A stretch of DNA of 52,930 nucleotides from Candidatus Bathyarchaeota archaeon (GCA_030608565.1 JAUWDY010000007.1:1-52930), one strand, 5' to 3'. Shown: positions 7,585 to 16,137, counted from the stretch's first letter. Notes: generated from the letters alone by a model not told the origin. Numbers and translations: made by a program.

Positions 7585-8487
7585 ATGAGGAGTTCACAAA
7601 TCAATGGAGTGATACCCCCTCTTACTACTCCTTTTACTAGAGAGGGAGATATATATGAAGATGGGCTGAGAAAACTTCTAGATTTCCAGATTGAGAAGGG
7701 GAGCCATGGAGTATTTCTCTGTGGTACCTACGGCTCAGGACCCCTAATGTCTGTAACCGAGCGCAAGAATGTAGCAGAGATCTCAGTGGATCAGATTAAA
7801 AACCGTATCACTACCATAGTGCAAGTGGGAACACCAAGTACCAAGGATGTAGTCGAACTCGCAAAGCATGCGGAGGAATACGGGGTAGATGCGATCGGTT
7901 GTGTACCTCCTTTTTACTATCGACATGACGCACAGTCAGTCTTAGAACATTTTAAGCAGCTAGTTAAAGCGGTAGAAATTCCTGTCTACGTGTATAATAA
8001 TCCTAAGACATCTGGATTCACAGTGACACCTCAAATCCTAGCTAAGATGGCCGACCTTGGGGTTAAAGGGATAAAGGATAGTAGTTTCAGCCTAATTGAG
8101 TTCTCACATTTCCTGATAGAGCTTAGAGACCGAAAAGACTTTACTTTTATAATAGGTACTGAAGCACTAGCTATGCCAGCAATACTCTTGGGGGCTAAAG
8201 CAGTTATCTCTGGACTTGCTAATTCCTTCCCTGAAATAGTGGTAGATCTCTACAACGCGACAATAAAGGGAGACATTGAAAAAGCGGCCAAACTGCAACT
8301 TAAAGTTAATGAAGCCAGAAAAATACTCCACATACCCAAATCGGCAAATGCAGCCTGTTACGCTATGCTGAACGAGAGAGGTATTGATGTCGGCATTCCT
8401 AGGCCGCCAGTGCTACCGGTCCCAACCGAAGAGGTTGAGTTGATGAAGAAAGAATTCATGCGAATAGGTTTATTAAAAAACCCGTAA
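7585..8487 (+). CDS. DapA/KdgA-family aldolase (likely 2-keto-3-deoxy acid aldolase)
   Basis: Class I Schiff-base aldolase of the dihydrodipicolinate synthase/N-acetylneuraminate lyase family. The catalytic Tyr is Y137 in YVYNNP, the Schiff-base Lys is K164 in GIKDSS, and the phosphate/carboxylate loop is GTYGSGP (47-53), closer to the GTTGLGP of archaeal KDG aldolases than to the GTTGES of DapA. Full length at 300 residues. It is followed by a KDG-kinase-like gene and a sugar-acid dehydratase, which points to cleavage of 2-keto-3-deoxy sugar acids (or their phosphates) to pyruvate and an aldehyde, rather than lysine biosynthesis. Exact substrate inferred. Confidence 0.8.
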   Translation: MRSSQINGVIPPLTTPFTREGDIYEDGLRKLLDFQIEKGSHGVFLCGTYGSGPLMSVTERKNVAEISVDQIKNRITTIVQVGTPSTKDVVELAKHAEEYGVDAIGCVPPFYYRHDAQSVLEHFKQLVKAVEIPVYVYNNPKTSGFTVTPQILAKMADLGVKGIKDSSFSLIEFSHFLIELRDRKDFTFIIGTEALAMPAILLGAKAVISGLANSFPEIVVDLYNATIKGDIEKAAKLQLKVNEARKILHIPKSANAACYAMLNERGIDVGIPRPPVLPVPTEEVELMKKEFMRIGLLKNP

Positions 8488-8534
8488 TGATTGAAGAACC
8501 GGGCACATAACTGAATTTGGGACGAGGCGTTAAA

Positions 8535-9578
8535 TTGGAACAGAAGAAAAAAGTTGTGACTTTTGGAGAGATTATGATGCGCCTTTGCCCGCCAAGATTT
8601 CAAAGATTTAATCAGGCCACATCTTTCGATGTAATGTATGGCGGGGCAGAAGCAGGCGTCGCAGTAAGCTTGGCGAACTTTGGTAGGCCAGTCGACTATG
8701 TGACTCGTCTTCCTAAAAATGATCTGGGAGATGCGTGTTTGAACTTTATCCATCAATTTGGAGTAGGTACAGAACAAATTATACGTGGTGGGGAGAGATT
8801 GGGGATCTTCTTTAATGAGATCGGAGCTGTTCAGAGAGGAGATAAGGTAATCTACGATCGGGCCAATTCATCTTTCGCGACCATTAACCCAGGAATGTTT
8901 GATTGGAAATCGATCTTCTCCGATGCCAGTTGGTTTCACTGTACGGGGATAACACCAGCCATTAGTCAGGGGGCTGCGGAAGTCTGTTTGGAGGCAGTGA
9001 AGAAAGCGAAGGAAGTGGGGGTGACTGTGTCCTGTGACTTGAACTATCGCTCAAAACTTTGGAAGTGGGGCAAAACGGCAAGAGAAGTGATGTCTGAGCT
9101 TGTAAGATATGTGGATGTTGTTATTGGTAATGAGGAAGATGCAGACAAAATTTTCGGGATTAAAGCTCCTGACGTAGATATTACCACAGGTAAGGTAGAT
9201 GCCGAAAAGTATCTTTTCGTCGCCAAGAGATTAAAGGAAGAATTTCCAAATCTCCAAAAAGTAGCAATTACCCTCCGGGGAAGCATTAGTGCAAGTCACA
9301 ATACTTGGTCGGGTGTTTTGCACGATGGCGATACATTCTATAAGGCTCCAGTTTATCAGATAACACATATTGTTGATCGGACCGGAGGGGGTGATGCCTT
9401 CACGGGAGGCTTAATCTACGGATTTTTAACATATGGCAACGATCTTCAGAGAGTATTGAATTTCGCGATTGCGGCTTCTTGCTTAAAGCATACAATACCC
9501 AGTGTGTTCAACATAACCACAATTGAGGAAGTAGAAAGATTAATGGAAGGAGTTGTCTCTGGTAGAATAAAAAGATAG
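8535..9578 (+). CDS. PfkB-family sugar kinase, 2-keto-3-deoxygluconate kinase-like
   Basis: Ribokinase/PfkB-family kinase. The N-terminal motif GEIMMRL and the glycine pair YGGAEAG bind substrate, DLNYRSKLW (168-176) is the segment characteristic of KDG kinases, and the C-terminal anion hole with catalytic Asp is DRTGGGDAF (Asp287). The likely reaction is ATP-dependent phosphorylation of 2-keto-3-deoxygluconate or -galactonate. I chose the TTG at 8535 because GAGG (8524-8527) lies 7 nt before it; a TTG at 8517 would add six residues. It lies 47 bp after the aldolase gene and 31 bp before the dehydratase, consistent with one transcript. Confidence 0.8.
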   Translation: MEQKKKVVTFGEIMMRLCPPRFQRFNQATSFDVMYGGAEAGVAVSLANFGRPVDYVTRLPKNDLGDACLNFIHQFGVGTEQIIRGGERLGIFFNEIGAVQRGDKVIYDRANSSFATINPGMFDWKSIFSDASWFHCTGITPAISQGAAEVCLEAVKKAKEVGVTVSCDLNYRSKLWKWGKTAREVMSELVRYVDVVIGNEEDADKIFGIKAPDVDITTGKVDAEKYLFVAKRLKEEFPNLQKVAITLRGSISASHNTWSGVLHDGDTFYKAPVYQITHIVDRTGGGDAFTGGLIYGFLTYGNDLQRVLNFAIAASCLKHTIPSVFNITTIEEVERLMEGVVSGRIKR

Positions 9579-9609
9579 AAGGAATAACCAAAAAATGGAG
9601 GGTCACAAA

Positions 9610-10791
9610 ATGAAAATTACGGAAGTGGAGGTTATACCGCTTTTAGTACCTGATGCGAAATTAATTAGAAGTGCCTGCGTTATACGCGTACATACTGATG
9701 AAGGCATCGAAGGTATCGGCGAAGTTGATGCTCCATCCCTAGTGGTTCAAGCAATTATAAAAACTAAGGAATTTCAGAGGTCAGCTTCAGAACCATTGGG
9801 CGGGGCTTGTGGGCTACAAACATCAATAGTGGGAGAAGATCCAACGCAAGTTGAACGTCTTTGGCAAAAAATGTATCAAGATACATTCCTCTACGGTCGC
9901 GGAGGAGCGGTCATGGCTGCGATGGCAGGCATCGATATGGCCCTATGGGATATCGCGGGAAAGGTGCAGGGTAAACCGATATGTGAGCTTTTGAGTGGCA
10001 CCTTTGATGTTGTTGGTTGGGGCAAGGAAGTAAAATCAGAGGTGAAACCTTATGCTACTGTCTACCTTTCAGGGAAAACACCCGAGGAGATTGAAAAGAA
10101 TTTTAGAGATGTTGTGAAAAGTGGTTTCGGGGCGGCTAAGCTTGAAAGTGAAATAGATGGATTTGGTTTGAAAGATGTTGAGACAGACATTAGTTTGGTC
10201 GAGGCGGCTCGCAAGGCTCTTAAGGATAAGCGAGATCTGATGATCGATGCACAATATTGTTGGACCAATTTTAACCGAGCATTAGCAACCGCTCGTAAGC
10301 TTGTCGATTACAATGTCTTCTTTCTAGAAGCACCATTCCCCCCAGACTGCTTAGAGGCTTATGCGCGGCTTTCACAGGCAATTGATACCCCTGTTTCATG
10401 TGGGGATGGGGGCGACACCACGAGACGGGATTTTTTAGACTTGATGGAACGAGGAAAGGTTGGAGTGGTTCAACCCAGCATAGTTCGAGCGGGGGGTATT
10501 ACTGGGGTTCTACGCATCGCAGAGCTGGCTTTCGAAAGAGGGGTGGTGTGTATCCCTCATTGTTGGGCCAGAAAAATCGGTGTTGCAGCTGAGGCCCATC
10601 TCGCTGCGGTTGTGCCAAATATGCCATACATCGAATATCCATTTCCGGTTCCCCCCTCCCCCATGGTGTCTGAATTGGTAGAACCAAGTCTTTTACCTAA
10701 GAACGGGCTGATTGATGTACCCAAATCTCCGGGATTGGGGATCAAGCTAAACGAAAAATTTATCGAGAAATATCGCGTAGACGCATTTTGA
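9610..10791 (+). CDS. Enolase-superfamily sugar-acid dehydratase (mandelate racemase/MLE-like)
   Basis: Enolase-superfamily enzyme that would abstract a proton next to a carboxylate and eliminate water from a sugar acid, giving a 2-keto-3-deoxy acid. Predicted Mg ligands are D213 (MIDAQ), E240 (FLEAP) and D266 (CGDGG); the general base/acid His is H317 (IPHCW). The KxK motif of mandelate racemase is K177-L-E179, so the second Lys is lost, and the third metal ligand is Asp rather than Glu. The ATG at 9610 follows GGAGGGT (9597-9603) by six bases, which excludes the upstream ATG at 9595 that overlaps this site. It lies between the KDG-kinase-like and cyclase-family genes. Confidence 0.8.
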   Translation: MKITEVEVIPLLVPDAKLIRSACVIRVHTDEGIEGIGEVDAPSLVVQAIIKTKEFQRSASEPLGGACGLQTSIVGEDPTQVERLWQKMYQDTFLYGRGGAVMAAMAGIDMALWDIAGKVQGKPICELLSGTFDVVGWGKEVKSEVKPYATVYLSGKTPEEIEKNFRDVVKSGFGAAKLESEIDGFGLKDVETDISLVEAARKALKDKRDLMIDAQYCWTNFNRALATARKLVDYNVFFLEAPFPPDCLEAYARLSQAIDTPVSCGDGGDTTRRDFLDLMERGKVGVVQPSIVRAGGITGVLRIAELAFERGVVCIPHCWARKIGVAAEAHLAAVVPNMPYIEYPFPVPPSPMVSELVEPSLLPKNGLIDVPKSPGLGIKLNEKFIEKYRVDAF

Positions 10792-10819
10792 TACATAAAA
10801 TAGAAAGTAGAGAAGAAAA

Positions 10820-11461
10820 ATGGTTGAAAAGAAAATAATTGACTTAACCCGTGAGATTAGATCAGACATGATGACTTTTCCTGGTTTATCTAGACCTGTT
10901 GTAGAATGGTTAGCGACAGTAGAGCAGGAGGGCTATTATCTTTCTAAAATCACGTTTGTAAGCCACACCGGGACGCATATAGACGCCCCAAAACATTACT
11001 TAAAATTTGGGAAACCAATTAATGAAGTTTCACTAGAAAGATTGATTGGTGATGCAATAATCATAAATGTTGAAAAGGAACCAGATTCGATTATTACGCT
11101 AGCAGATTTTAAAGGAATTGTGGACAATATAAAAGATGGCGATATAGTAATCGTTAATACTGGAATATACCGCAAATATGGTACTTCTGATTTCACTAAT
11201 CATTTTCCAACTATAGATGGGGAAGTTATCCATAAGTTAATAGGGAAGAAGATTAAGGCTTATGGCACGGATGCTCTGTCTATAGATCCATTGAACAGCG
11301 ACGAACCGAATCATCGGGCCCTCCTCGAAAATGATATCCCCATAATTGAAAATTTAGCTAATTTAGAGAACATTACGAAAACTCGCTTTACGTTTATAGC
11401 TTTGCCACTTAAAGTGAAAGACGGCGATGGAGCACCTTGCCGAGCGGTTGCTTTATTGTAA
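10820..11461 (+). CDS. Cyclase-family metal hydrolase (kynurenine formamidase-like)
   Basis: PF04199-type cyclase / arylformamidase family. The signature HTGTHIDAPKH (about 54-64) carries the metal-binding His, His and Asp. Length of 213 residues is typical. Relatives hydrolyse amide or cyclic ester bonds. No tryptophan-degradation gene is nearby, so by context it may open a lactone or amide in the sugar-acid route. It starts 28 bp after the dehydratase gene, probably in the same transcript, and is the last gene of the plus-strand run. Confidence 0.75.
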   Translation: MVEKKIIDLTREIRSDMMTFPGLSRPVVEWLATVEQEGYYLSKITFVSHTGTHIDAPKHYLKFGKPINEVSLERLIGDAIIINVEKEPDSIITLADFKGIVDNIKDGDIVIVNTGIYRKYGTSDFTNHFPTIDGEVIHKLIGKKIKAYGTDALSIDPLNSDEPNHRALLENDIPIIENLANLENITKTRFTFIALPLKVKDGDGAPCRAVALL

Positions 11462-11770
11462 AGCCATACCTTTTAATAGAAGATAACGAATTTTGAGCCT
11501 CCTGATTATCGCCAATGCGCATGATTTTTCCTCACCAGTTCAGTTCTAATAGCTACCTCCACCCCCAACATCGTAGGCACCATCCTAAACGGTATTACCA
11601 CCATCAAGTAGTGGCGTGATTTCCAATACCATTATCACTAATGTTTCTTCGCAAGATCCTCCAATACAATCATGCATGCAGCTTGTTGCTTCATAAATCT
11701 ATCCTTTATTGTGCTACCTCATTAGCTGAATCATAGATTCAGCCTAAACACTGATTGATCTGTTTGCTGT
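11462..11770. other. Convergent intergenic space
   Basis: About 300 bp between convergent genes. No gene or RNA was recognised. It contains a TGCATGCA palindrome (11673-11680) and an imperfect inverted repeat TGAATC/GATTCA near 11727-11740 that could be a terminator. Confidence 0.4.
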
Positions 11771-12784
11771 TTATATGGGTTCTCCGTATGTCTCTCTTAG
11801 ATAAGGAAGGACTTTTTCGCTATACACACTTGTAAACTTTTCTTCATTAGGGCTAGAACTGAGAAATTGGAAATGGTTAAATCCAGCTTTTATATATTTT
11901 TCTATTCTTTTGATATGTTCCTCGGGGGAGGTTGAAATAATCATATTTTCGGTCATAGCTTTCTCACCCACCAAATTTCCACATGCTTCAATTTCTCGAG
12001 GGTCATATATGGGATACTTAAAAACTACTGGTAATAGTGGGCCCCTCCAATATTTACATGATTCCACAGCTTTATCATAATCTTCGTCGTATGAAACGTG
12101 GAGTTCTATTATTTTCTCTATCAACGCTGGATCTCTCCCTGCCTCCTTTGCACTTTTCTCCAAGGTCGAAAGAAGAGCCTTACATTTCCCCAGCGACGTC
12201 TCTATTGTTGCGAAACCATCAGCGTATTTTCCTGCTAATTTTGCTGTAGTCTGGCCACTCGCTGATACATATAATGGTATCGGCTTTTGGGGCCGCGTGT
12301 AAAGAGTTGCTTTTTTGAGTCTGTAAAATTCTCCTTTAAAGTCTACAGCATCAGATGTCCATAATGCTTTTATTATCTTTATCGCTTCTTCTAATCTTTG
12401 GAGTCTTTCTCTAAATTCAGGCCATTCGCATCCAACGGGTATTTCACTCACAGCTTCTCCAGTTCCAAGAGAAAGAAAAATCCTATTCGGATACAATGTT
12501 CCCAAAGTTGCAAAAGCTTGTGCAACCACCGCAGGATTATAACGTAAAGTAGGGGCTGTCACAAATGTACCCATCCTCACTTTATTGGTCCGCTCAGCAA
12601 TAGCTGAGATTATGACCCAAGCGAAACCACAATTTGCGTTTGTGTGAACCCATGGGTGAAAATGATCACATACCCCTATCGTTTCGAAACCTTTTTTTTC
12701 GGCAAGAACGGCAAAATCAACAAGTTGATCTGGCCTATACCAACTTTCTGGAGCCACAACATACCCTAAAGTCAAGGGAGGCAA
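11771..12784 (-). CDS. F420-dependent LLM-class oxidoreductase (FGD-like)
   Basis: TIM-barrel luciferase-like, F420-dependent oxidoreductase. The motif DHFHPW (40-45) matches the F420-dependent glucose-6-phosphate dehydrogenase signature, including the catalytic His and Trp equivalent to His40 and Trp44. The later segment SLGTGEAVSE is also typical of FGD-like enzymes, where it contributes the conserved Glu. The likely reaction is oxidation of a sugar, sugar phosphate or alcohol with hydride transfer to F420. The TTG at 12784 is favoured because AAAAGG lies seven to eight bases upstream; the TTG at 12793 abuts that site. It is transcribed with the upstream dehydratase gene (39-bp gap). Sugar substrate inferred from neighbours. 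Confidence 0.8.
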   Translation of the reverse strand: MPPLTLGYVVAPESWYRPDQLVDFAVLAEKKGFETIGVCDHFHPWVHTNANCGFAWVIISAIAERTNKVRMGTFVTAPTLRYNPAVVAQAFATLGTLYPNRIFLSLGTGEAVSEIPVGCEWPEFRERLQRLEEAIKIIKALWTSDAVDFKGEFYRLKKATLYTRPQKPIPLYVSASGQTTAKLAGKYADGFATIETSLGKCKALLSTLEKSAKEAGRDPALIEKIIELHVSYDEDYDKAVESCKYWRGPLLPVVFKYPIYDPREIEACGNLVGEKAMTENMIISTSPEEHIKRIEKYIKAGFNHFQFLSSSPNEEKFTSVYSEKVLPYLRETYGEPI

Positions 12785-12822
12785 ATTAAGCAACCTTTTA
12801 ATTTTTAATCAATATGTGAACG

Positions 12823-14013
12823 TTATACATCTTCTATATATTTTTCAATAAATCTATCATTTAACTCTATACCAAGACCTGGTTTGTCAGAAGGTTTTAC
12901 AAATCCTTCTTTGTCAATATCAAAAGGATTCTTTATTAAATTCATTGTTAAGGCATTTCCGTCCGTTTGGTCATATTCAACGTATTCACTATTTGGTATC
13001 GAACAAGTTAAGTGTATAGCCGCTGCAAGATCTATCGCAGAATTATACGAATGAGGTATACACAACATATGATGAGCAGATGCCATTATAGCTATTTTTC
13101 TTGCTTCTGTTATACCACCTGTCCATGTAACCCCCGGCTGAACAATATCTACACATCTATTCTTAATTAGCTCTTTGAATTCATACTGCGTATACGCAGT
13201 TTCACAACCAGCTACGGGTATGTCTATGCGTGAATTTATTATTTTGAGCCCTTCCTTATCATCTGTGGGTATTGGCTCCTCAATGAAATAGAGATGTTGG
13301 TCTTCAAGTCTATTCACCATTTTTATTGTCGTTTTAACGTTCCACGCGTTGTTTGGATCCACTAGTAAATCTGTTTTTTCTCCTATAGCTTCTCTAACAG
13401 CCTTGACCCTTTTAAAATCAAGTTCGAGGCTACTCCTACTAACTGCTTTATATTGATTAAACACTTCATCTTTGGATTCTGGATCACGCCCAAGCTTCAT
13501 TTTCACAGCAGTAAAATTCTTCTCACGCACAAAACTTTCCATTTCTTTCGAAAGTATTTCAATGTCATTCACGTTATCAGTATAGAATCCCGCACTTGCA
13601 TAAGCTTTCACTTTATTTTTAAATCCTCCTAAAAGCTGGTATAGGGGAGTTTCTTTTATTTTACCTATTAAATCCCAAATGGCTATGTCTATTCCACTCA
13701 TTCCACAAATTACCAATCCTCTACGTCCATGTTGCATTGTACCCATATACATTTTTTCCCATATCCTCTCAGAGAACATTGGATTTTCCCCTACAACGTA
13801 TTTACTTAACTCCTTTTCGATAATTGTCTTGGTAGTGATATTTGGTCCACCAAAAATAGCTGCTTCACCAATCCCTTCTATGTTTTCATCGGTTTTGACT
13901 TTGACCAAAACCATTCTCCTTTCAGTTATTGGTCCTTGAGCCCAGTGAACAGTTTCCTTTAGTGGATACTTTATAGGGATAGCTTCTATTTCTGTGATTT
14001 TCATTTTAACCAT
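12823..14013 (-). CDS. Enolase-superfamily sugar-acid dehydratase (mandelate racemase-type)
   Basis: Second enolase-superfamily enzyme in the region, with a complete mandelate-racemase-type active site: KxK at K171/K173 (VKMKLG), metal ligands D219 (VDPNNAW), E245 or E246 (IEEPI) and E271 (GCETA), and base H321 (IPHSY). Length of 396 residues is normal. It probably dehydrates or epimerises a sugar acid. It differs from the paralogue at 9610, which lacks the second Lys, so the two likely act on different epimers. The ATG at 14013 lies about 32 bp after the TATA box at 14041-14050, fitting a leaderless transcript shared with the F420-dependent oxidoreductase. Confidence 0.85.
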   Translation of the reverse strand: MVKMKITEIEAIPIKYPLKETVHWAQGPITERRMVLVKVKTDENIEGIGEAAIFGGPNITTKTIIEKELSKYVVGENPMFSERIWEKMYMGTMQHGRRGLVICGMSGIDIAIWDLIGKIKETPLYQLLGGFKNKVKAYASAGFYTDNVNDIEILSKEMESFVREKNFTAVKMKLGRDPESKDEVFNQYKAVSRSSLELDFKRVKAVREAIGEKTDLLVDPNNAWNVKTTIKMVNRLEDQHLYFIEEPIPTDDKEGLKIINSRIDIPVAGCETAYTQYEFKELIKNRCVDIVQPGVTWTGGITEARKIAIMASAHHMLCIPHSYNSAIDLAAAIHLTCSIPNSEYVEYDQTDGNALTMNLIKNPFDIDKEGFVKPSDKPGLGIELNDRFIEKYIEDV

Positions 14014-14040
14014 CTCGCGCGCGCGACATGAGCATGCGGA

Positions 14041-14050
14041 AATATATAAA
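14041..14050 (-). promoter_or_regulatory. TATA box of the second dehydratase gene
   Basis: TTTATATATT on the minus strand, about 32 bp before the ATG at 14013. Confidence 0.6.
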
Positions 14051-14213
14051 GTTTACTTTGAAAGGCTCTGTTAACTCTTAGGGTGATGGGAAATCGTGTT
14101 ACCTGTCGCATGCATGCAAAGCCCTTTTCAATCAACACTTCTTCGTAAAGCCTCGGAATCTATTTAAATTTCTAGCATACACAAAAATAGGACAGTACTA
14201 AAACATCTGATTT

Positions 14214-14303
14214 GCGGCCGTGGTCTAGTCTGGTTAGGACACAGTTAATGGTGTAAGCCTTCCAAGCCTGCAATCCCGGGTTCAATTCCCGGCGGCCGCA
14301 CCA
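14214..14303 (+). tRNA. tRNA-Gly(UCC) with a 12-nt intron at 29/30, CCA encoded
   Basis: Acceptor GCGGCCG (14214-14220) pairs with CGGCCGC (14293-14299); A14300 is the discriminator and CCA is encoded. The T arm is CCGGG-TTCAATT-CCCGG. The anticodon arm only closes if 12 bases (14245-14256) are removed: CAG + GC pairs with GCCTG around loop CTTCCAA, anticodon TCC (14261-14263). The spliced length is 75 nt. A TATA-like CTATTTAAAT lies near 14158. It marks the right end of the accessory region. Confidence 0.9.
14245..14256 (+). other. tRNA intron, 12 nt, bulge-helix-bulge
   Basis: Intron TTAATGGTGTAA. Folding gives outer helix AGG (14236-14238)/CCT (14258-14260), central helix ACAC (14239-14242)/GTGT (14251-14254), and 3-nt bulges AG|T and AA|G, each cut after the second base, with a 5-nt end loop. 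Position 29/30 is a known non-canonical archaeal site. Confidence 0.8.
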
Positions 14304-14632
14304 TTCTTGCAAGCAAGGGCGTACTTTCGTACGTCGATACACAATCTGTTGTGTAATCAGAAGCTGTTAGGCGTTGGATTTCTTGTTTAAGGAAATTTTC
14401 ACATGTCCTGCTTATGTTCAAGCCCATTCGGCTACATGGTTGGCAGCCACATAATCAGATTGTCACCTGGTGGCGGAGATAGCCCTTTTGTTAAACAAAG
14501 CGAAAAATCCATTGTTGAACAAATCAAGTCCACTGACATGACCCATACGCGCGTAGAAAGGATTTTAGCCCTCCCTATTTCACTGTCAAATGACCCTAAC
14601 CTTCTCATCTGCGTGGTAAGGATAGCTGACCA
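14304..14632. other. Intergenic space after tRNA-Gly(UCC)
   Basis: About 330 bp with no supportable gene. Frames on both strands overlap the tRNA or lack starts with ribosome-binding sites. This is the boundary between accessory genes and the translation cluster. Confidence 0.4.
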
Positions 14633-14908
14633 TCACTCCTCTTCTTCAGCGGTCTCCGAGTATAAGGTGCACCCTAACACGGTCCCAGGCTCCAATTCAA
14701 GCTCTTCAACCACGATTTTGGGAACTCTGAATCGACCATCCTTGCTAAGTCGAACGTAAAAAGATTCTCCAGTGTGGGCTTCGCTGCTCCAAACGCGGAC
14801 CTTCAAAACCTCGCGAGCGTTCAGCTTATGCTTCCACATGATTAGAACAGGGACCTGAATGCGGTTTCCCCTCTGCAGCCTAGCGAGAAACTTCTCGTCA
14901 CGCAACAT
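14633..14908 (-). CDS. Small protein with two AbrB/MazE-like hairpins
   Basis: About 91 residues built of two similar halves: ARLQRGNRIQVPVLI followed by an L-x-x-x-V segment, and VRLSKDGRFRVPKIV followed by LELEPGTVLGCTL. Each looks like a swapped-hairpin AbrB/SpoVT strand pattern (R-x-x-VP), so the protein may be a monomeric tandem version of a DNA-binding domain normally formed by a dimer. The C-terminus is acidic. The ATG at 14908 follows AAAAGG by about nine bases; a TTG at 14914 is less likely. It is alone, with a TATA-like ATTAAAGTT upstream. DNA binding is inferred. Confidence 0.6.
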   Translation of the reverse strand: MLRDEKFLARLQRGNRIQVPVLIMWKHKLNAREVLKVRVWSSEAHTGESFYVRLSKDGRFRVPKIVVEELELEPGTVLGCTLYSETAEEEE

Positions 14909-15368
14909 CGGCAAAGCCTTTTCCCACCTTATTCAGCCCTATTCAGCCTATTCCAAACTTTAATCCACGTTAGATGACGTAAGTTAAGCCCTTCTTAAAC
15001 CTTTTTCTTGAAAACAAGCTTGAAACGGACTTATCAAAAAAATAGAAATAGGGTAGGGTTCTATAAAGAGATGAGCCCCCGAGATTGAACTGGCAAATGT
15101 AAAGCTTGCAGAGATTTCCGCAAACACAGGCACTCAATTTATAAGGCCTGATGAGCCGTGCAGGATCCTCATCAAAATGGATTTCGAATTAACAGAAAAA
15201 GAATCTCATAAGCGGCAATCAAATGATGGAAGCTAGAACGGAGTTTTTGTGTATGCTGCAAACAGCCTTGAGACGTGATTAACCTCAGCTACAGAATAGA
15301 GGATGCGTCTGTCAACATTGATGTTCCGTAAAGACGAAACTCTGCGAAGCTAGTAGATATGTGTGGAG
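14909..15368. other. Intergenic space before nep1
   Basis: About 460 bp. One startless open frame of about 55 codons (roughly 15077-15236, ending TAG) is protein-like but has no start codon or ribosome-binding site. No RNA gene was recognised. Confidence 0.35.
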
Positions 15369-16064
15369 CTAACGTTCAAGTCTTTTCTTTGGCAAGTGAA
15401 TGCAACGTTCGTATTCATAGATTATTCTCGCAGTGACAGCCCACGCTTCCAGCATCTCGGGGTCTATGCGGACTACCTCGTTTGCTAATTTGATGGTTGT
15501 TTCCGTGAAGTGGCCGTGGGGAAAACCGCCGATGAGGACGACTAGCCTTTGTTTGTCTGAGACTTTTGCCATAGCATTCTCCAGCGTGTTGGGTGATCCT
15601 CTACTGCTAAAGGCTACAACGTATGAGGGCTTGATTTTATGAAGTAGTTGCGGCAGCGTTTCACGTTCCAACATGAGCAAGCTTGGTCCAGTTGATGGAA
15701 TTCTACCTAACTCGAACAGTTGTTCCACAAGTCCAACGAATCGGTTATAGTTTCTTGGCAACCGAGCTTCAGGATTCACAGAGATCACGTAATCGTTGAA
15801 GGTGTGCACGTAGGTTTGGAGAAGTTGTTCCTTGTTAAGGGGTGAGCCTAAGGCTTCAAGCAAGGAAAAATGAACGATGTCCGGTCGCCCTCTCTTCTCG
15901 TTTTCCTCAAGCCTTTTCATCGCAGCGTGGTGATAGGAACGGTCAAGAAGAAGGAATTGTGAAGGCTTCCCACGTCTTTTCGAGTACTGTTTGACAGCGG
16001 GATGTTTCCACAAGTTTTTGGGAATTGTTTCTATTGCCGACTCAGCTAATATAAGAATTAGCAA
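15369..16064 (-). CDS. nep1: Nep1, 16S rRNA pseudouridine N1-methyltransferase
   Basis: SPOUT-family methyltransferase (EMG1/Nep1) that methylates N1 of a pseudouridine in the decoding region of small-subunit rRNA and helps 30S assembly. Recognisable blocks are LDRSYHHAAMKRL (about 41-53), RGRPDIVHFSLLEALGSPLN (59-78), and the C-terminal knot sequence VVLIGGFPHGHF with the SAM-binding GGFPHG. Full length (231). The start is TTG at 16064, preceded by GAGAGGT five bases upstream. It diverges from rnp4 at the head of the translation cluster. Confidence 0.93.
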   Translation of the reverse strand: MLILILAESAIETIPKNLWKHPAVKQYSKRRGKPSQFLLLDRSYHHAAMKRLEENEKRGRPDIVHFSLLEALGSPLNKEQLLQTYVHTFNDYVISVNPEARLPRNYNRFVGLVEQLFELGRIPSTGPSLLMLERETLPQLLHKIKPSYVVAFSSRGSPNTLENAMAKVSDKQRLVVLIGGFPHGHFTETTIKLANEVVRIDPEMLEAWAVTARIIYEYERCIHLPKKRLER

Positions 16065-16137
16065 CTTAACCTCTCACTCTAGGGAGAAGTCTGTGTCGAT
16101 AAAAACTTATGGAAAGCGTGTGAATGTATTAACTGAA

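Noticed and set aside
15077-15236. Startless 50-55-codon frame upstream of nep1
   Set aside because: No usable start codon or ribosome-binding site.
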